Positions 15,907 to 27,304 are shown, numbered from the stretch's first letter. The stretch is 28,554 nucleotides of DNA from Thermococcus sp. (GCA_027023165.1 JALVWX010000204.1:1-28554); one strand, 5' to 3'. Numbers and translations: made by a program. Notes: a model not told the origin generated them from the letters alone.

Positions 15907-15930
15907 GCTCCCACCGTTTTAACATCCTTC

Positions 15931-15947
15931 CGAAAATAAATAAAGGT
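15931..15947 (-). promoter_or_regulatory. Probable vapBC promoter
   Basis: On the minus strand gaacctttatttatttt lies between the guaAb stop and the vapB start and gives a TATA box about 30 nt before the ATG. If active, it would drive vapB, vapC and the coupled guaAa. Confidence 0.45.
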
Positions 15948-15949
15948 TC

Positions 15950-16873
15950 TCACTCGAACTCTATCGTCGCGGGAGGCTTGTTGGTTACGTCGTAAAGCAC
16001 CCTTCCGACCTCGGGAATCTCGCTCGTAATCCTAAAGGCTATCCTCTGGAGCACCTCAAAGGGAACATCCATCGCGTTGGCGGTCATTCCGTCGAGGCTC
16101 TCAACAACGCGAAGGGCTACAGTTTCCTTGTAGGCCCTTATGTCGCCCTGCACTCCAACGGTTTTAACGCCGAGAAGAACAGCGAAGGCCTGCCAGGGCT
16201 TTAGTCCCGCCTTCTCGATTTCCTCCTCGACTATTGCGTTGGCCTCCCTGACCATTGCAATCTTCTCCGGCGTCACCTCGCCGAGGACCCTAACTGCTAA
16301 CCCCGGCCCGGGGAAGGGCATTCTATTGTATATCTTCTCCGGCAGGCCGAGTTCCCTGGCCAGCTCACGAACCTCGTCCTTGTAGAGGTCCCTCAGCGGC
16401 TCTATGAGCTTTAGGTTGAGCCTCTCTGGAAGACCGCCAACGTTGTGGTGACTTTTGATTTTCCCCTTGCTCTCAATCCAGTCGGGAGCGATGGTTCCCT
16501 GAATTAGAAAGTCGGCGTTTATCTCCCTCGCAACCTCCTCGAACACCTCGATGAAGACCCTGCCGATTATCTTCCTCTTCTCCTCCGGGTCGGTAACACC
16601 TTTCAACGCCTCAAAAAAGCGCTCGCTGGCATCGATGTAGTGGAGGTTGAGGCCGAACTCGTCGCGGAAGGTCTTAACGACGAACTCGGGTTCGCCTTTC
16701 CGCATGAAGCCGGTGTTCACGAAGACGGCGTGGAGCCTGTCACCTATCGCCTTGTGGGCCAGAACCGCGACCGTTGAGCTGTCAACCCCACCGCTGAGCG
16801 CTATTATGGCCTTTCCATCTCCAACGGTCTCCCTTATCTCCTCAATCTTCTCCTCGACGAATTTTTCCCACAT
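15950..16873 (-). CDS. guaAb: GMP synthase ATP-pyrophosphatase subunit (subunit B)
   Basis: 307 residues. The PP-loop SGGVDSS (27-33) activates XMP as an adenylate, and the C-terminal dimerisation domain ([13 protein letters not shown] through the [10 protein letters not shown] end) is typical of GMP synthase. It accepts ammonia from subunit A to form GMP in the last step of guanine nucleotide synthesis. ATG 16873 ([10 protein letters not shown]) is chosen over GTG 16882 and ATG 16879 because GGTGA sits 5 nt before it. A TATA box (tttatata, minus strand) about 40 nt upstream gives it its own promoter after purP1. In this genome the glutaminase subunit is separated from it by vapBC. Confidence 0.95.
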   Translation of the reverse strand: MWEKFVEEKIEEIRETVGDGKAIIALSGGVDSSTVAVLAHKAIGDRLHAVFVNTGFMRKGEPEFVVKTFRDEFGLNLHYIDASERFFEALKGVTDPEEKRKIIGRVFIEVFEEVAREINADFLIQGTIAPDWIESKGKIKSHHNVGGLPERLNLKLIEPLRDLYKDEVRELARELGLPEKIYNRMPFPGPGLAVRVLGEVTPEKIAMVREANAIVEEEIEKAGLKPWQAFAVLLGVKTVGVQGDIRAYKETVALRVVESLDGMTANAMDVPFEVLQRIAFRITSEIPEVGRVLYDVTNKPPATIEFE

Positions 16874-16904
16874 GAGCATCACCTTTTTGCGAGCATATGA
16901 GAGT

Positions 16905-16920
16905 CAATATATAAACCTAT
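16905..16920 (-). promoter_or_regulatory. Promoter of guaAb
   Basis: ataggtttatatattg on the minus strand contains a TATA box (tttatata) in the 67-nt gap between purP1 and guaAb, about 40 nt from the ATG. Confidence 0.5.
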
Positions 16921-16940
16921 CCTTGCGGATTTTGAGTGGT

Positions 16941-20068
<3,128 letters not shown>

Positions 20069-20095
20069 TGTGAACCCTCCGATTATTGACGAATT

Positions 20096-20124
20096 AATGT
20101 AAAAAAGATTTGTTTTTAAGGTTT
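20096..20124 (-). promoter_or_regulatory. purL promoter region with TTTACAT element
   Basis: On the minus strand a TATA-like cttaaaaac (20113-20121) is followed by TTTTACAT (20096-20103), between the TATA box and the expected start site. The same TTTACAT core occurs beside the purE and purD TATA boxes. Confidence 0.4.
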
Positions 20125-20209
20125 ATTTTAACTGAAAAATGTTAAACAATACAAGACAGACGGCTCTGTCCAGAAGTTCCAACCTGCCAAAAAATAGTAG
20201 GAAGGGGTT

Positions 20210-22183
20210 TTATGGCAGCCCCGTGCTCGTTGTCAAATTCTGGAAGCGATCCTTGACTGGCTTTCCAGAGTTCTTTTCCAGGATTGCCACGAATTTATTG
20301 AGGTCCCCCTCTCTGAACCTGTACTCCTCAAAGAACTCCCTGAGGGATTTATAGAAAGCTTCCTTACCTGTAACATCCTCAAGCTTTTCAAGAACCAGTG
20401 CCCCCCTGTAAGCCGCGATGGCATAGTAGCGGTTGATGTCCGTGCACCGTACTTTCCAAGCCTCAGTTAAGGGAAGGTCCCTTATTCCGTAGTCCGTCTC
20501 CTTGCCGTATATGGAAATGTAGTAGTTCCTTAACGCGATGTAATCCTCCTCCGAGACGTTCTCGGCATATTTCAGCGAGAAGTACGCCGGAAAGGCAAAA
20601 TTGAACCAGTACTGGCTTACGTTTGAAGTGAATATAACAGTCCCGGGAACCCACCAGTGCGCCACCTCGTAGGAGTAGCCGTATTTGTATCGTATGGGGT
20701 TGTAAGAGTACGCCAGGACGTCAAACATCTCGCTCGATATGTTTATCCCCCTTGGATAGACGACCTTGACTCTCCTGTACCCAGGCTTTCCAAAATGCTC
20801 TATTCCAAAGCTCAGGATCTCCTCTGTGAGGTTTGCGTACCTCTTCGCGGTTTCATCTCCGATCCCCATGTAGTAAACCGTCAGACGACCGTTCATCAGC
20901 TCCATTTTCTTAAAGTCTCCGACGAAAACAGGGATTACCCCGTTAAAGCCGTGCGGGAAAGTGATTCTCCATACTCCCGGGGCGATCTCTTCCCCAGGGC
21001 CTATTACGGTTCCCCTGTCGGCTTTAACCCTGACCTCAATGATGTGAAAGAGTTCAAGGGACTTCAGCATGGGCCTCAAGAACTCCATCCTTAGAAACGC
21101 CATGTCCTCTGTAACCCGCCCCTCAACGTGGCTCCTTTGGGGCGCGATTTTCTCCATTGTTGAGTAGTCGCCGGTGTATTTTATCTCCACGCTCCCGTTT
21201 TTGAAGTCCTTCAGGGGAATGACCAGCGAGAGACCCTGGATGAAGCCAACCCTTCTGTTGTCCACATTGATATCTTCAACGTTGAGCCTCGGCGTTCTCT
21301 GGAAGAAGACGTAGGGCTGTGATGTGATGTTGCTGTAGTCCACAACCGCATCGAACTTCCTTCTCTCTAAGCTGATGTTCATGGCGATCGTTGTCACCCC
21401 AATCTCAGCCGTCCCTCCTGGGGTGGTGGCAGATTTCATGAAGTCCATCCAGTCGATTTTCGGAATCCTGCCCGTCTTCAGAACCTCCACGAGGGCCAGC
21501 GGGCCGTACTCGTCGGCGATGTACTCCATCAGGTCCTTGGCCTCAGCGAACAGCGTTGTGTTGTATCCGCCTCTGAGGTTCAGGGACTTCAATTCATCCA
21601 TGCTCACGTATTTCTCTTTCTTTTCCTGCGGACTCAAGTGGGTCCTCCCAGCATCCATCACCCCGAACCCGACGGCGATGAAGTCCGGAAGCTTCCTTCC
21701 TGCAGCATACTCAAGGAGCGCCGAGTCAACGTCGAGGATGGAGTACACACCCGTTTCGTTAATCAGGGCGACGTGGATTTCCTTCTTTTTGTAGTCCACA
21801 AACCAGAGGACATTTTTCCCTGTGATGTTTTCGAGGGCTTTCTCCGACGGATAGAGGTATATCCTTGCTTTTTGGGGTCTGGTTCCGAAGAGCTTGGAGT
21901 AGCTCTCATAGGCGCTGTCCGCACCCAGGATGAGTATGTTGAGCTTCGACTGCAGTATCGGGTCGTCACGGACCTCTTTTGGGTAGTAGACCTCGAAGTA
22001 TCTCGTTGAGTTGTGGTACCAGTTTCTGTAAACCTGACTGCCAGCGGAACCGGCGTTTTCCGTTGTTGTAGGCGCCGGGGTTTTTGTTCCCGTGGCTGTC
22101 TGTTGGGAAGTCGAGATGCACCCGAGTGTGGAAGTCAGAAGAGCTATAATCAATAAGAGTCCAAGAAGGGTTTTTCTTTCCAT
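20210..22183 (-). CDS. Lipoprotein with degenerate M1-peptidase-like (gluzincin) domain
   Basis: 657 residues. A lipoprotein signal (MERKTLLGLLLIIALLTSTL then GC, Cys22) is followed by a Thr/Ser/Pro linker, so the protein is anchored outside the membrane. Residues about 270-657 follow the M1 aminopeptidase layout: an N-terminal beta domain, then the zinc-site region YEVAHWW (505-511) where M1 enzymes have HExxHxW, WFNFAFPAYF (526-535) where they have WLNEGFAEYF, and a convincing M1 C-terminus (YRGALVLEKLEDVTGKEAF through TGLP). The first zinc His is Tyr and the downstream Glu ligand is missing, so catalysis looks lost. Residues about 60-255 may be a second, also degenerate, peptidase-like domain. 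The start is set by GGAGGT 7 nt upstream. It has its own promoter between purQ and purL. Confidence 0.75.
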   Translation of the reverse strand: MERKTLLGLLLIIALLTSTLGCISTSQQTATGTKTPAPTTTENAGSAGSQVYRNWYHNSTRYFEVYYPKEVRDDPILQSKLNILILGADSAYESYSKLFGTRPQKARIYLYPSEKALENITGKNVLWFVDYKKKEIHVALINETGVYSILDVDSALLEYAAGRKLPDFIAVGFGVMDAGRTHLSPQEKKEKYVSMDELKSLNLRGGYNTTLFAEAKDLMEYIADEYGPLALVEVLKTGRIPKIDWMDFMKSATTPGGTAEIGVTTIAMNISLERRKFDAVVDYSNITSQPYVFFQRTPRLNVEDINVDNRRVGFIQGLSLVIPLKDFKNGSVEIKYTGDYSTMEKIAPQRSHVEGRVTEDMAFLRMEFLRPMLKSLELFHIIEVRVKADRGTVIGPGEEIAPGVWRITFPHGFNGVIPVFVGDFKKMELMNGRLTVYYMGIGDETAKRYANLTEEILSFGIEHFGKPGYRRVKVVYPRGINISSEMFDVLAYSYNPIRYKYGYSYEVAHWWVPGTVIFTSNVSQYWFNFAFPAYFSLKYAENVSEEDYIALRNYYISIYGKETDYGIRDLPLTEAWKVRCTDINRYYAIAAYRGALVLEKLEDVTGKEAFYKSLREFFEEYRFREGDLNKFVAILEKNSGKPVKDRFQNLTTSTGLP

Positions 22184-22232
22184 GAAGCTGACCTCCAGCT
22201 GGGTTCTATTACTTTGCGAAGTGCACTTTATA

Positions 22233-22258
22233 CATGCGCCTTTAAATAGTTTTTTACT
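22233..22258 (-). promoter_or_regulatory. Promoter of the lipoprotein gene
   Basis: The minus strand reads agtaaaaaactatttaaagg, a BRE-like A-rich run followed by a TATA box (tatttaaa), about 55 nt before the ATG at 22183. It separates this gene from the purD-purP2-purS-purQ unit. Confidence 0.45.
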
Positions 22259-22324
22259 GGACAAAAGAAAGTACTCTCTCGTTTTGTCTATCCTCTGAAT
22301 TCCTGGCTCTTCTGGACAAGAAAG
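22257..22324. repeat. Pair of short direct repeats after purQ
   Basis: ctggacaaaagaaag (22257-22271) and ctggacaagaaag (22312-22324) are near-identical direct repeats 55 bp apart in the gap between purQ and the lipoprotein gene. Read along the minus strand they are pyrimidine-rich (ctttcttgtccag), so they might take part in termination after purQ. Confidence 0.35.
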
Positions 22325-22343
22325 GAGAACTGGAGAGGATTAA

Positions 22344-23015
22344 TTACCTCCACGCCCACTCCACCATGCCTTTGAAAACTCTCAACCCGTCTTCACTGCC
22401 CAGAAGCCTGTCGCTCGCGCGCTCAGGGTGCGGCATGGTTCCAAGGACGTTTCCCTTCTCGTTGGCAACCGCCGCTGTGTTGAGGACGGAACCGTTCGGG
22501 TTTGCCTTCTCCGTTACATCGCCACTCTCATCGCTGTACTGAAACACCACTCTGACCTTCGACGGGTCGTCGATGTAGTAATTCCCTTCGGCGTGAGCAA
22601 TCGGCATTCTGATAACTTCGCCGGGCTCGTAGAGGGAAGTGAAGGGCGTTTCAGTATCCGCAACCCTGAGGTGGACCCACCTGCAGAGGAAGCGCGGGAC
22701 CCTGTTAGGTCTCAGCGCTCCCGGCAAAAGACCCGCCTCAGTAAGGATTTGAAAGCCGTTGCATATCCCGAGGACTGGCCTTCCATCGCGGGCGAACTCT
22801 TTGACCTCCTCCATTATCTCCTGCCGAGCGGCTATCGCTCCAGCCCTCAAGTAGTCGGCGTAGCTGAAGCCACCGGGCAGAACGACGCCGTCGAAGTCCT
22901 TTAGGCTGGTTTTATACCAGACGCGCTCGGCCTCGGCGCCGGCCTTTTTTATGGCCCTCTCAGTCTCAAAGTCGCAGTTCGTCCCCGGAAAGACCACCAC
23001 CGCAAAGCGAACCAT
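22344..23015 (-). CDS. purQ: FGAM synthase glutaminase subunit PurQ
   Basis: 223 residues. A class I glutamine amidotransferase that supplies ammonia to PurL. Catalytic residues are Cys85 in GICNGFQ, and His196 and Glu198 in MPHPERASD. The N-terminus [13 protein letters not shown] and the [15 protein letters not shown] loop are specific to PurQ. It starts 1 nt after the purS stop, so the two are translated together. It is the last gene of the purD-purP2-purS-purQ unit. Confidence 0.96.
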   Translation of the reverse strand: MVRFAVVVFPGTNCDFETERAIKKAGAEAERVWYKTSLKDFDGVVLPGGFSYADYLRAGAIAARQEIMEEVKEFARDGRPVLGICNGFQILTEAGLLPGALRPNRVPRFLCRWVHLRVADTETPFTSLYEPGEVIRMPIAHAEGNYYIDDPSKVRVVFQYSDESGDVTEKANPNGSVLNTAAVANEKGNVLGTMPHPERASDRLLGSEDGLRVFKGMVEWAWR

Positions 23016-23016
23016 C

Positions 23017-23259
23017 TCAGCTCACCGGCTCTATCCTGTACTCCCAGCTGTGGATCAGCGGGTTCGCGAGGAGCTTCCTGCACATCTCCTCGGCGTCTTT
23101 CTCCGGGTTTTCGCTCTCCAACTCGAACTCGAAGTGCTTGGGAACACGAAGGTTCTCGACCGCGTAGCCGAGGTTTCTAAGGGCCTTTCCTATGACCCTT
23201 CCCTCCGGGTCGTTGAGTCCTTCCCTGAGGCGAACGATGACGGTAACCTTCCACCTCAT
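23017..23259 (-). CDS. purS: FGAM synthase subunit PurS
   Basis: 80 residues, the standard size. PurS bridges PurQ and PurL in the three-component FGAM synthase. The sequence [20 protein letters not shown] then [11 protein letters not shown], ending in the (A)[12 protein letters not shown] strand, is characteristic. ATG 23259 is chosen because it follows a GAGGTGG site; an upstream extension to 23304 would run into the purP2 coding region and has no family counterpart. It starts 10 nt after the purP2 stop. Confidence 0.94.
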   Translation of the reverse strand: MRWKVTVIVRLREGLNDPEGRVIGKALRNLGYAVENLRVPKHFEFELESENPEKDAEEMCRKLLANPLIHSWEYRIEPVS

Positions 23260-23269
23260 CGCGACCACC

Positions 23270-24412
23270 TCACGTGACCACCTTCTCAAGCTCGTCGAGC
23301 TCAATTGCCCTCTTTATCTCAAGCGCGATCCTCCGCCCGGTGCTCATCGGCTTCCTCCAGAGGGAGTTCCCGTAGGGATGTCCCATCGCCATGTGGATGT
23401 TCGTCCCTCCCCCCGTCCTCGGCGCGACGTCGTAGATGTAGAAGTTGAGATCCTTGTCCACGGCCGTCTGGAGGGTGAACGGCCCGATTATTCCGGGCGG
23501 ATAGTACTCCTGCGTTGCCTTCACGTACCTCTCGGCCATGTCGAAGACCTTCTCAAGCAGGCTCTCCCTCAGCGTTGAAGACGCGTGGCCGGTTACCGTA
23601 TACTCCGGCTCGAACTGGTGCTCCGGCAGGGTGAGCTGCTGGGAAGCGGGCAGGCGAACGTGGCCGTCCAGACTGGTCTCAAAGCGCCAGTCTATGCCCA
23701 GAAGCTCAATTTCTTCATCTATCGGCGAGTAGAAGAAGTCAAAGTTGAAGACCGGGCCGATTATGTAGCGCTCAATTCTGGCTTTGGCAAGGTCTTCCTC
23801 TGTGATGACGCCCAGCTTCTTCAGGCGTTCGGCCTTCTCGCGGAACTCCCTGTAACTTGCCGCCGTGAAGAATCCGCGCTCAAGCCTCTTCTTCGCGTGC
23901 GGGAGCTTGACGATGACGAGACCCACCTCGTCGATCTCCTCCGGATTTACCGGTTCGGGATAGGGGAGCTTAGCTTTCTCAAGCAGCCAGTAGTAGCTCT
24001 TCTCCTCGCTCCTCTCCTCGCTCCGCAGTAGGTTCCTGCTCCCGAAGAGCGGAACGTGAAACTCTTTCTCAACCCTGTCAATGCCTGTGTAGACCACGAA
24101 GGAGCGGTTTGGAATAAAGATAACGTTCCTCTTCACCAGCCCCTCCTGAATCTCGGTTATTTGGGCGAACCTTTCTAGGACTATAACCTCATCGATGAAG
24201 CCCTTGGTCAGACCGTCTTTCGTCCTCCGAAGCTTGAAGTACTCCGCGTAGGTCCTGTGCCTGCCCCTCTGGGCGACAACGATGACGGGCAGGCCCTCCT
24301 CCTTCGCACCGTCGGCTATGTCCAGGGCGGAGTGGCTCCCGATGAGTCCAACGGTTATCTTTTCAGGATTGTACTTCTCAAGGATTCTCAAAATCTCCTC
24401 GCGGTTTATCAT
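23270..24412 (-). CDS. purP2: PurP paralogue (copy 2), ATP-grasp protein
   Basis: 380 residues. Homologous along its length to PurP: an N-terminal IGSHSALDIADGAKEEGLPV domain, a central ATP-grasp (VIVKLPHAKKRLERGFF; IERYIIGPVFNFDFFYS), the VAPRTGGGTN metal-binding segment and the shared ending PMSTGRRIALEIK. It differs from PurP copy 1: the glycine-rich loop [12 protein letters not shown] becomes KLPHAKKRLERGFF, and it carries an insertion in the N-terminal half (residues about 50-110). Such second copies are common in archaea and their reaction is less certain; a formate-dependent AICAR ligase is the default call. ATG 24412 follows GAGGTGGTGGAG and lies 10 nt after purD. Confidence 0.85.
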   Translation of the reverse strand: MINREEILRILEKYNPEKITVGLIGSHSALDIADGAKEEGLPVIVVAQRGRHRTYAEYFKLRRTKDGLTKGFIDEVIVLERFAQITEIQEGLVKRNVIFIPNRSFVVYTGIDRVEKEFHVPLFGSRNLLRSEERSEEKSYYWLLEKAKLPYPEPVNPEEIDEVGLVIVKLPHAKKRLERGFFTAASYREFREKAERLKKLGVITEEDLAKARIERYIIGPVFNFDFFYSPIDEEIELLGIDWRFETSLDGHVRLPASQQLTLPEHQFEPEYTVTGHASSTLRESLLEKVFDMAERYVKATQEYYPPGIIGPFTLQTAVDKDLNFYIYDVAPRTGGGTNIHMAMGHPYGNSLWRKPMSTGRRIALEIKRAIELDELEKVVT

Positions 24413-24422
24413 CTCCACCACC

Positions 24423-25739
24423 TCAGCATGAATTCGGCTCAAATTCTCTTCCAAACTCCCCCATCAGGCGGGTCCTCTTCCCGACGCTCTCCCTAGTGCC
24501 CACATCCCTCCGGTAGAACAGCCCTCCCTTAACGTGGCCGATGGCGCTCTGCGCTATCCTCTCAGCCTCTTCGAGGGTATCGGCGATTCCAACGACCGCT
24601 ATGGCACGGGAACCGAGGAGCGTGAGGTTCTCGTCAACGGAGGCGTAGTAGAGCTTCGCTCCAGTCCCTTCCACCGCTTTCTCATCAACCTCGACCCTGA
24701 CGCCTTTGACCGGGTTCGTTGGATAGCCCTTGGGTGCGAGGTACTTGACAACGGTGGCTTTTTTCTCAAACTCAGCATTCCGGAGGTTCCCGTCCACTAT
24801 CTCAGCGGCTATCTTCGTTAGTGAGGTTTTCAGGAGCGGCAGGACGTTCATCGCTTCTGGATCGCCGAAGCGGGCGTTGTACTCGATTATGACGGGGCCT
24901 TCTCTGGAGAGCATGAACTGGCCGTAGAGGATTCCCCTGTAGGGCGTTCCGTTCTTCCGCATGGCATCAACGGTTGCCTTCAGGGTTTCGAGGGCCTTTT
25001 CGTAGTCCTCCTTCGGAACGAAGGGGAGGAGGTGGTTTGAACATGAGTAGCTACCCATTCCACCGGTTATCGGCCCCTCATCGTTTTCGTAGGCATTTGG
25101 ATAGTCCTGGGCGAGGGGCATGGGGCTAACGTGCTTCCCATCGCTGAAGACCTGGAAGGTGAACTCCACACCGTCGGTTCTTTCCTCAATGAGCACCTTC
25201 CCATCCTTTCTGATGAGCTCCTCGGCGTAGGCTTTGGCCTCTTCGTTGTCCCTCAGCTGGTAGCCGACTACCTTAACGCCCTTGCCGCCGGTGAGCCCGA
25301 GGGGCTTCACAACGACAGGCCTTCCAAAATCGTCTATCCACGAACGCATCTCTGAGACATCATCAAAGACGCGGAAGAGCTTCCTGCCAGGAATTTCATA
25401 CTCCTCCATGAGGGAGCGGGCAAAGGCCTTGTTGGTCTCAAGCCGAGCGGCCTCTTTGGTCGGTCCGACCGCTGGAATGCCCTCGCGTTCAAGAAAATCA
25501 ACTATGCCCTTCTCAAGCGGTGCCTCCGGCCCTATGAAGGCAAGCTCCACCCTCCATTTCCGGGCGAGTTCGAGTAATTTTTCGGTATCCGTCTCCCTGG
25601 CCAGGCTGTATCCCCTGGCGAGCCTCGCCAGGCCCGGGTTTTTGTGCCTTGAGACGACGTAAAGCCCGGCCCCACTCCTGACGAGGGCCTCTCCAATCGC
25701 ATGCTCCCTTCCGCCACCGCCGACGAGCAAAAACCTCAT
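24423..25739 (-). CDS. purD: Phosphoribosylamine-glycine ligase PurD
   Basis: 438 residues. It joins glycine to phosphoribosylamine with ATP to make GAR, the second step of purine synthesis. The N-terminal LLVGGGGREHAIGEAL is diagnostic. The ATP-grasp domain shows VVKPLGLTGGKGVKV, a conserved PITGGMGSYS segment and IIEYNARFGDPEAMNVLPLL with the metal-binding residues. ATG 25739 is preferred over the in-frame start at 25751 because GGTGAAG lies 3-4 nt upstream. It is the first gene of the purD-purP2-purS-purQ unit. Its promoter carries the TTTACAT element shared with purL and purE. Confidence 0.95.
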   Translation of the reverse strand: MRFLLVGGGGREHAIGEALVRSGAGLYVVSRHKNPGLARLARGYSLARETDTEKLLELARKWRVELAFIGPEAPLEKGIVDFLEREGIPAVGPTKEAARLETNKAFARSLMEEYEIPGRKLFRVFDDVSEMRSWIDDFGRPVVVKPLGLTGGKGVKVVGYQLRDNEEAKAYAEELIRKDGKVLIEERTDGVEFTFQVFSDGKHVSPMPLAQDYPNAYENDEGPITGGMGSYSCSNHLLPFVPKEDYEKALETLKATVDAMRKNGTPYRGILYGQFMLSREGPVIIEYNARFGDPEAMNVLPLLKTSLTKIAAEIVDGNLRNAEFEKKATVVKYLAPKGYPTNPVKGVRVEVDEKAVEGTGAKLYYASVDENLTLLGSRAIAVVGIADTLEEAERIAQSAIGHVKGGLFYRRDVGTRESVGKRTRLMGEFGREFEPNSC

Positions 25740-25757
25740 GAGCTTCACCATTTATCT

Positions 25758-25786
25758 GTTAAAATTTACATATTTTAAACTTTATT
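25758..25786 (-). promoter_or_regulatory. purD promoter with imperfect dyad and TTTACAT element
   Basis: On the minus strand agtttaaaatatg is a TATA box. The top strand over the same bases reads gttaaaatttacatatttt then aaac, an imperfect palindrome with arms GTTaAAAT and ATTTTaAAC and TTTACAT in the middle (25765-25771). It overlaps the TATA box, a typical repressor position. Confidence 0.4.
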
Positions 25787-25873
25787 TTACCATAAACTAG
25801 GCAAAAATCCTGGCTGGGAATGAACGTTAATGTATGGACAGCGAAGCATCTACTTGGCCGTTCGTGAACAAAA

Positions 25874-25886
25874 ACGTTTTATCTTT
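25874..25886 (+). promoter_or_regulatory. Promoter of the KaiC-like gene pair
   Basis: acgttttatcttt is TATA-like and sits about 25 nt before 25905, predicting a leader of some 10 nt that contains only the GGTGGGTG ribosome-binding site. It is divergent from the purD promoter about 100 bp away. Confidence 0.4.
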
Positions 25887-25914
25887 TCGGTCCGAATACT
25901 AAACGGTGGGTGCC

Positions 25915-26562
25915 GTGGACAACAGAGAAGAGATGCTTAAGCTGATATCCAGTGCCATCTCTTCTAATAAACTTGTGAGCGTAATAGACAGGGATGTCGC
26001 GTCCTTTGGGTATATGCTTGGCCTCGAAGCCATAAAATGGCACGTTGAGAGAGGAAAATACGTCTGGGTTGCGTCGTATGATCCTCTCCGGAGCCTTTTC
26101 CGGGACATGGACAGGATTGGCATTGACTATGGGGAGCACATTGGAAAGAACCTTCTTATCTTCGACGTTTTCGGCTCTATCAAGGGGATTGAACCCGAGA
26201 TTGATGGGGTTTTCACCCTCAAGGGATACCTTGACGACAACGTCTTTATCTTGAAGTATCAGAAGCTGATCTCCGAGGTAATCGAGTCCCTCAGGCCCAG
26301 ACCTGAGGAAGTCACCGTTCTGGGACACCTGGAATCGGGTCTCTGCAGGCTGTTCAAGAACCCGATTAAGGTTCAGAAAAAGGCCTGGGACCTAATTAGG
26401 GGAGTACCGCTCAAGCTCTCGATTATCAAGACGTACATTCTGCCGGAATGTTCCCCCATGGATGAGCTGGTTTACTTCCGTTCTGATCTTGTGATAGAGG
26501 GGTTCGTCGAGAAAGACCGCAGGAAGCTCATAGTTACCAAGGGTGGTGAAGATGAACCTTAA
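25915..26562 (+). CDS. Degenerate RecA/KaiC-fold protein, first of a pair (possibly DUF257)
   Basis: 215 residues. The arrangement is that of a KaiC/RecA-like core: a strand (KLVSVIDRD), a helix, a strand (YVWVASYD), a helix with FRDMDRIGIDYGEHI, and LLIFDVFGSI where KaiC has its Walker B strand. The Walker A loop that should follow the first strand is absent; SVIDRDVASFGYM stands in its place. It may belong to the Thermococcales family DUF257, but I cannot confirm this. GTG 25915 is chosen because GGTGGGTG lies 3 nt before it and the TATA box predicts initiation near 25905; GTG 25906 lies inside that site. It overlaps the next gene by 11 nt. No signal peptide or TM segment, so cytoplasmic. 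Confidence 0.7.
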   Translation: MDNREEMLKLISSAISSNKLVSVIDRDVASFGYMLGLEAIKWHVERGKYVWVASYDPLRSLFRDMDRIGIDYGEHIGKNLLIFDVFGSIKGIEPEIDGVFTLKGYLDDNVFILKYQKLISEVIESLRPRPEEVTVLGHLESGLCRLFKNPIKVQKKAWDLIRGVPLKLSIIKTYILPECSPMDELVYFRSDLVIEGFVEKDRRKLIVTKGGEDEP

Positions 26563-27304
26563 GCTTGGAATAAAACCCGTTGATGAGGAACTCGGGGGCG
26601 TCAGGGAAAGAAGCCTGATACTGATCCATGAGGCCGATCCTAGGTCACTTGGCAAGTTCCTCGCGCTCCACGTGATGAAGCACAAGCTTGACTCCGACAA
26701 CCTCGTCGGTTACTTTAACATCGGCATTCCGCTTTCCGTGTTCCTTTCTGTTGCCAGCAGCCTTGGGATAGACGTTGAAGCCCATCTGAAGGAGAACAGG
26801 CTGATGATAATTGACACCTTTGGGAGCATCTACGACCTCCGCACCGAGTGGGAGAACGTCTGGTACCTCTCCAGGCCCATAAGCCTTGAGGTGCTCAACG
26901 AGAAGTACATTGAGGTTATACGTGCCCACAAAGAGAAGTGGCGCCGGCTGAACATGTTCGAGGGCAGGGAACTCTGGGGGATCACCCTTTCCATTTCGGA
27001 CTATCTCCACATGTTCGGACCTCAGAAGACACAGCGGTACCTTGAGTTGGCTGACTTCCTCAGGGCAAGTTCGGACGTTTACACGAAGTACCCAGCGGGA
27101 ACCAACATCTGGGTTTACACCGGGAACGACGTGGTGGTCCTCCCCCTGCTGTATCGGAAGGCCACCTATGTTCTAAAAACGGAGAGCAGGATAACTGATG
27201 AGGGTGAGGTACTGAGAACTATGAAAATCGTGAAGGCTCCCGATGTTGAATCGATGCCCCTCTACGAGTACACCTTCCGCTCTGGCAGGATCGAGTTTCT
27301 CTGA
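26552..27304 (+). CDS. Degenerate RecA/KaiC-fold protein, second of a pair
   Basis: 250 residues. The beginning, LGIKPVDEELGGVRERSLIL, follows the KaiC entry motif (tGixxLDexLGGi-gs). Where KaiC has its GxxGxGKT Walker A, it reads IHEADPRSLGKFLAL, without the glycine-lysine-threonine pattern. The Walker B-like strand RLMIIDTFGSIYD is retained. ATP hydrolysis is therefore doubtful. It overlaps the upstream gene and uses GGTGGTGA just before ATG 26552, so the two are made together and may form a hetero-complex. The pair lies between purD (divergent) and purE (downstream), but a purine link is not supported by sequence. Cytoplasmic. Confidence 0.7.
   Translation: MNLKLGIKPVDEELGGVRERSLILIHEADPRSLGKFLALHVMKHKLDSDNLVGYFNIGIPLSVFLSVASSLGIDVEAHLKENRLMIIDTFGSIYDLRTEWENVWYLSRPISLEVLNEKYIEVIRAHKEKWRRLNMFEGRELWGITLSISDYLHMFGPQKTQRYLELADFLRASSDVYTKYPAGTNIWVYTGNDVVVLPLLYRKATYVLKTESRITDEGEVLRTMKIVKAPDVESMPLYEYTFRSGRIEFL

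Noticed and set aside
23260..23304. Longer PurS from 23304
   Set aside because: Extra residues overlap the end of purP2, match no PurS, and the GAGGTGG site favours ATG 23259.
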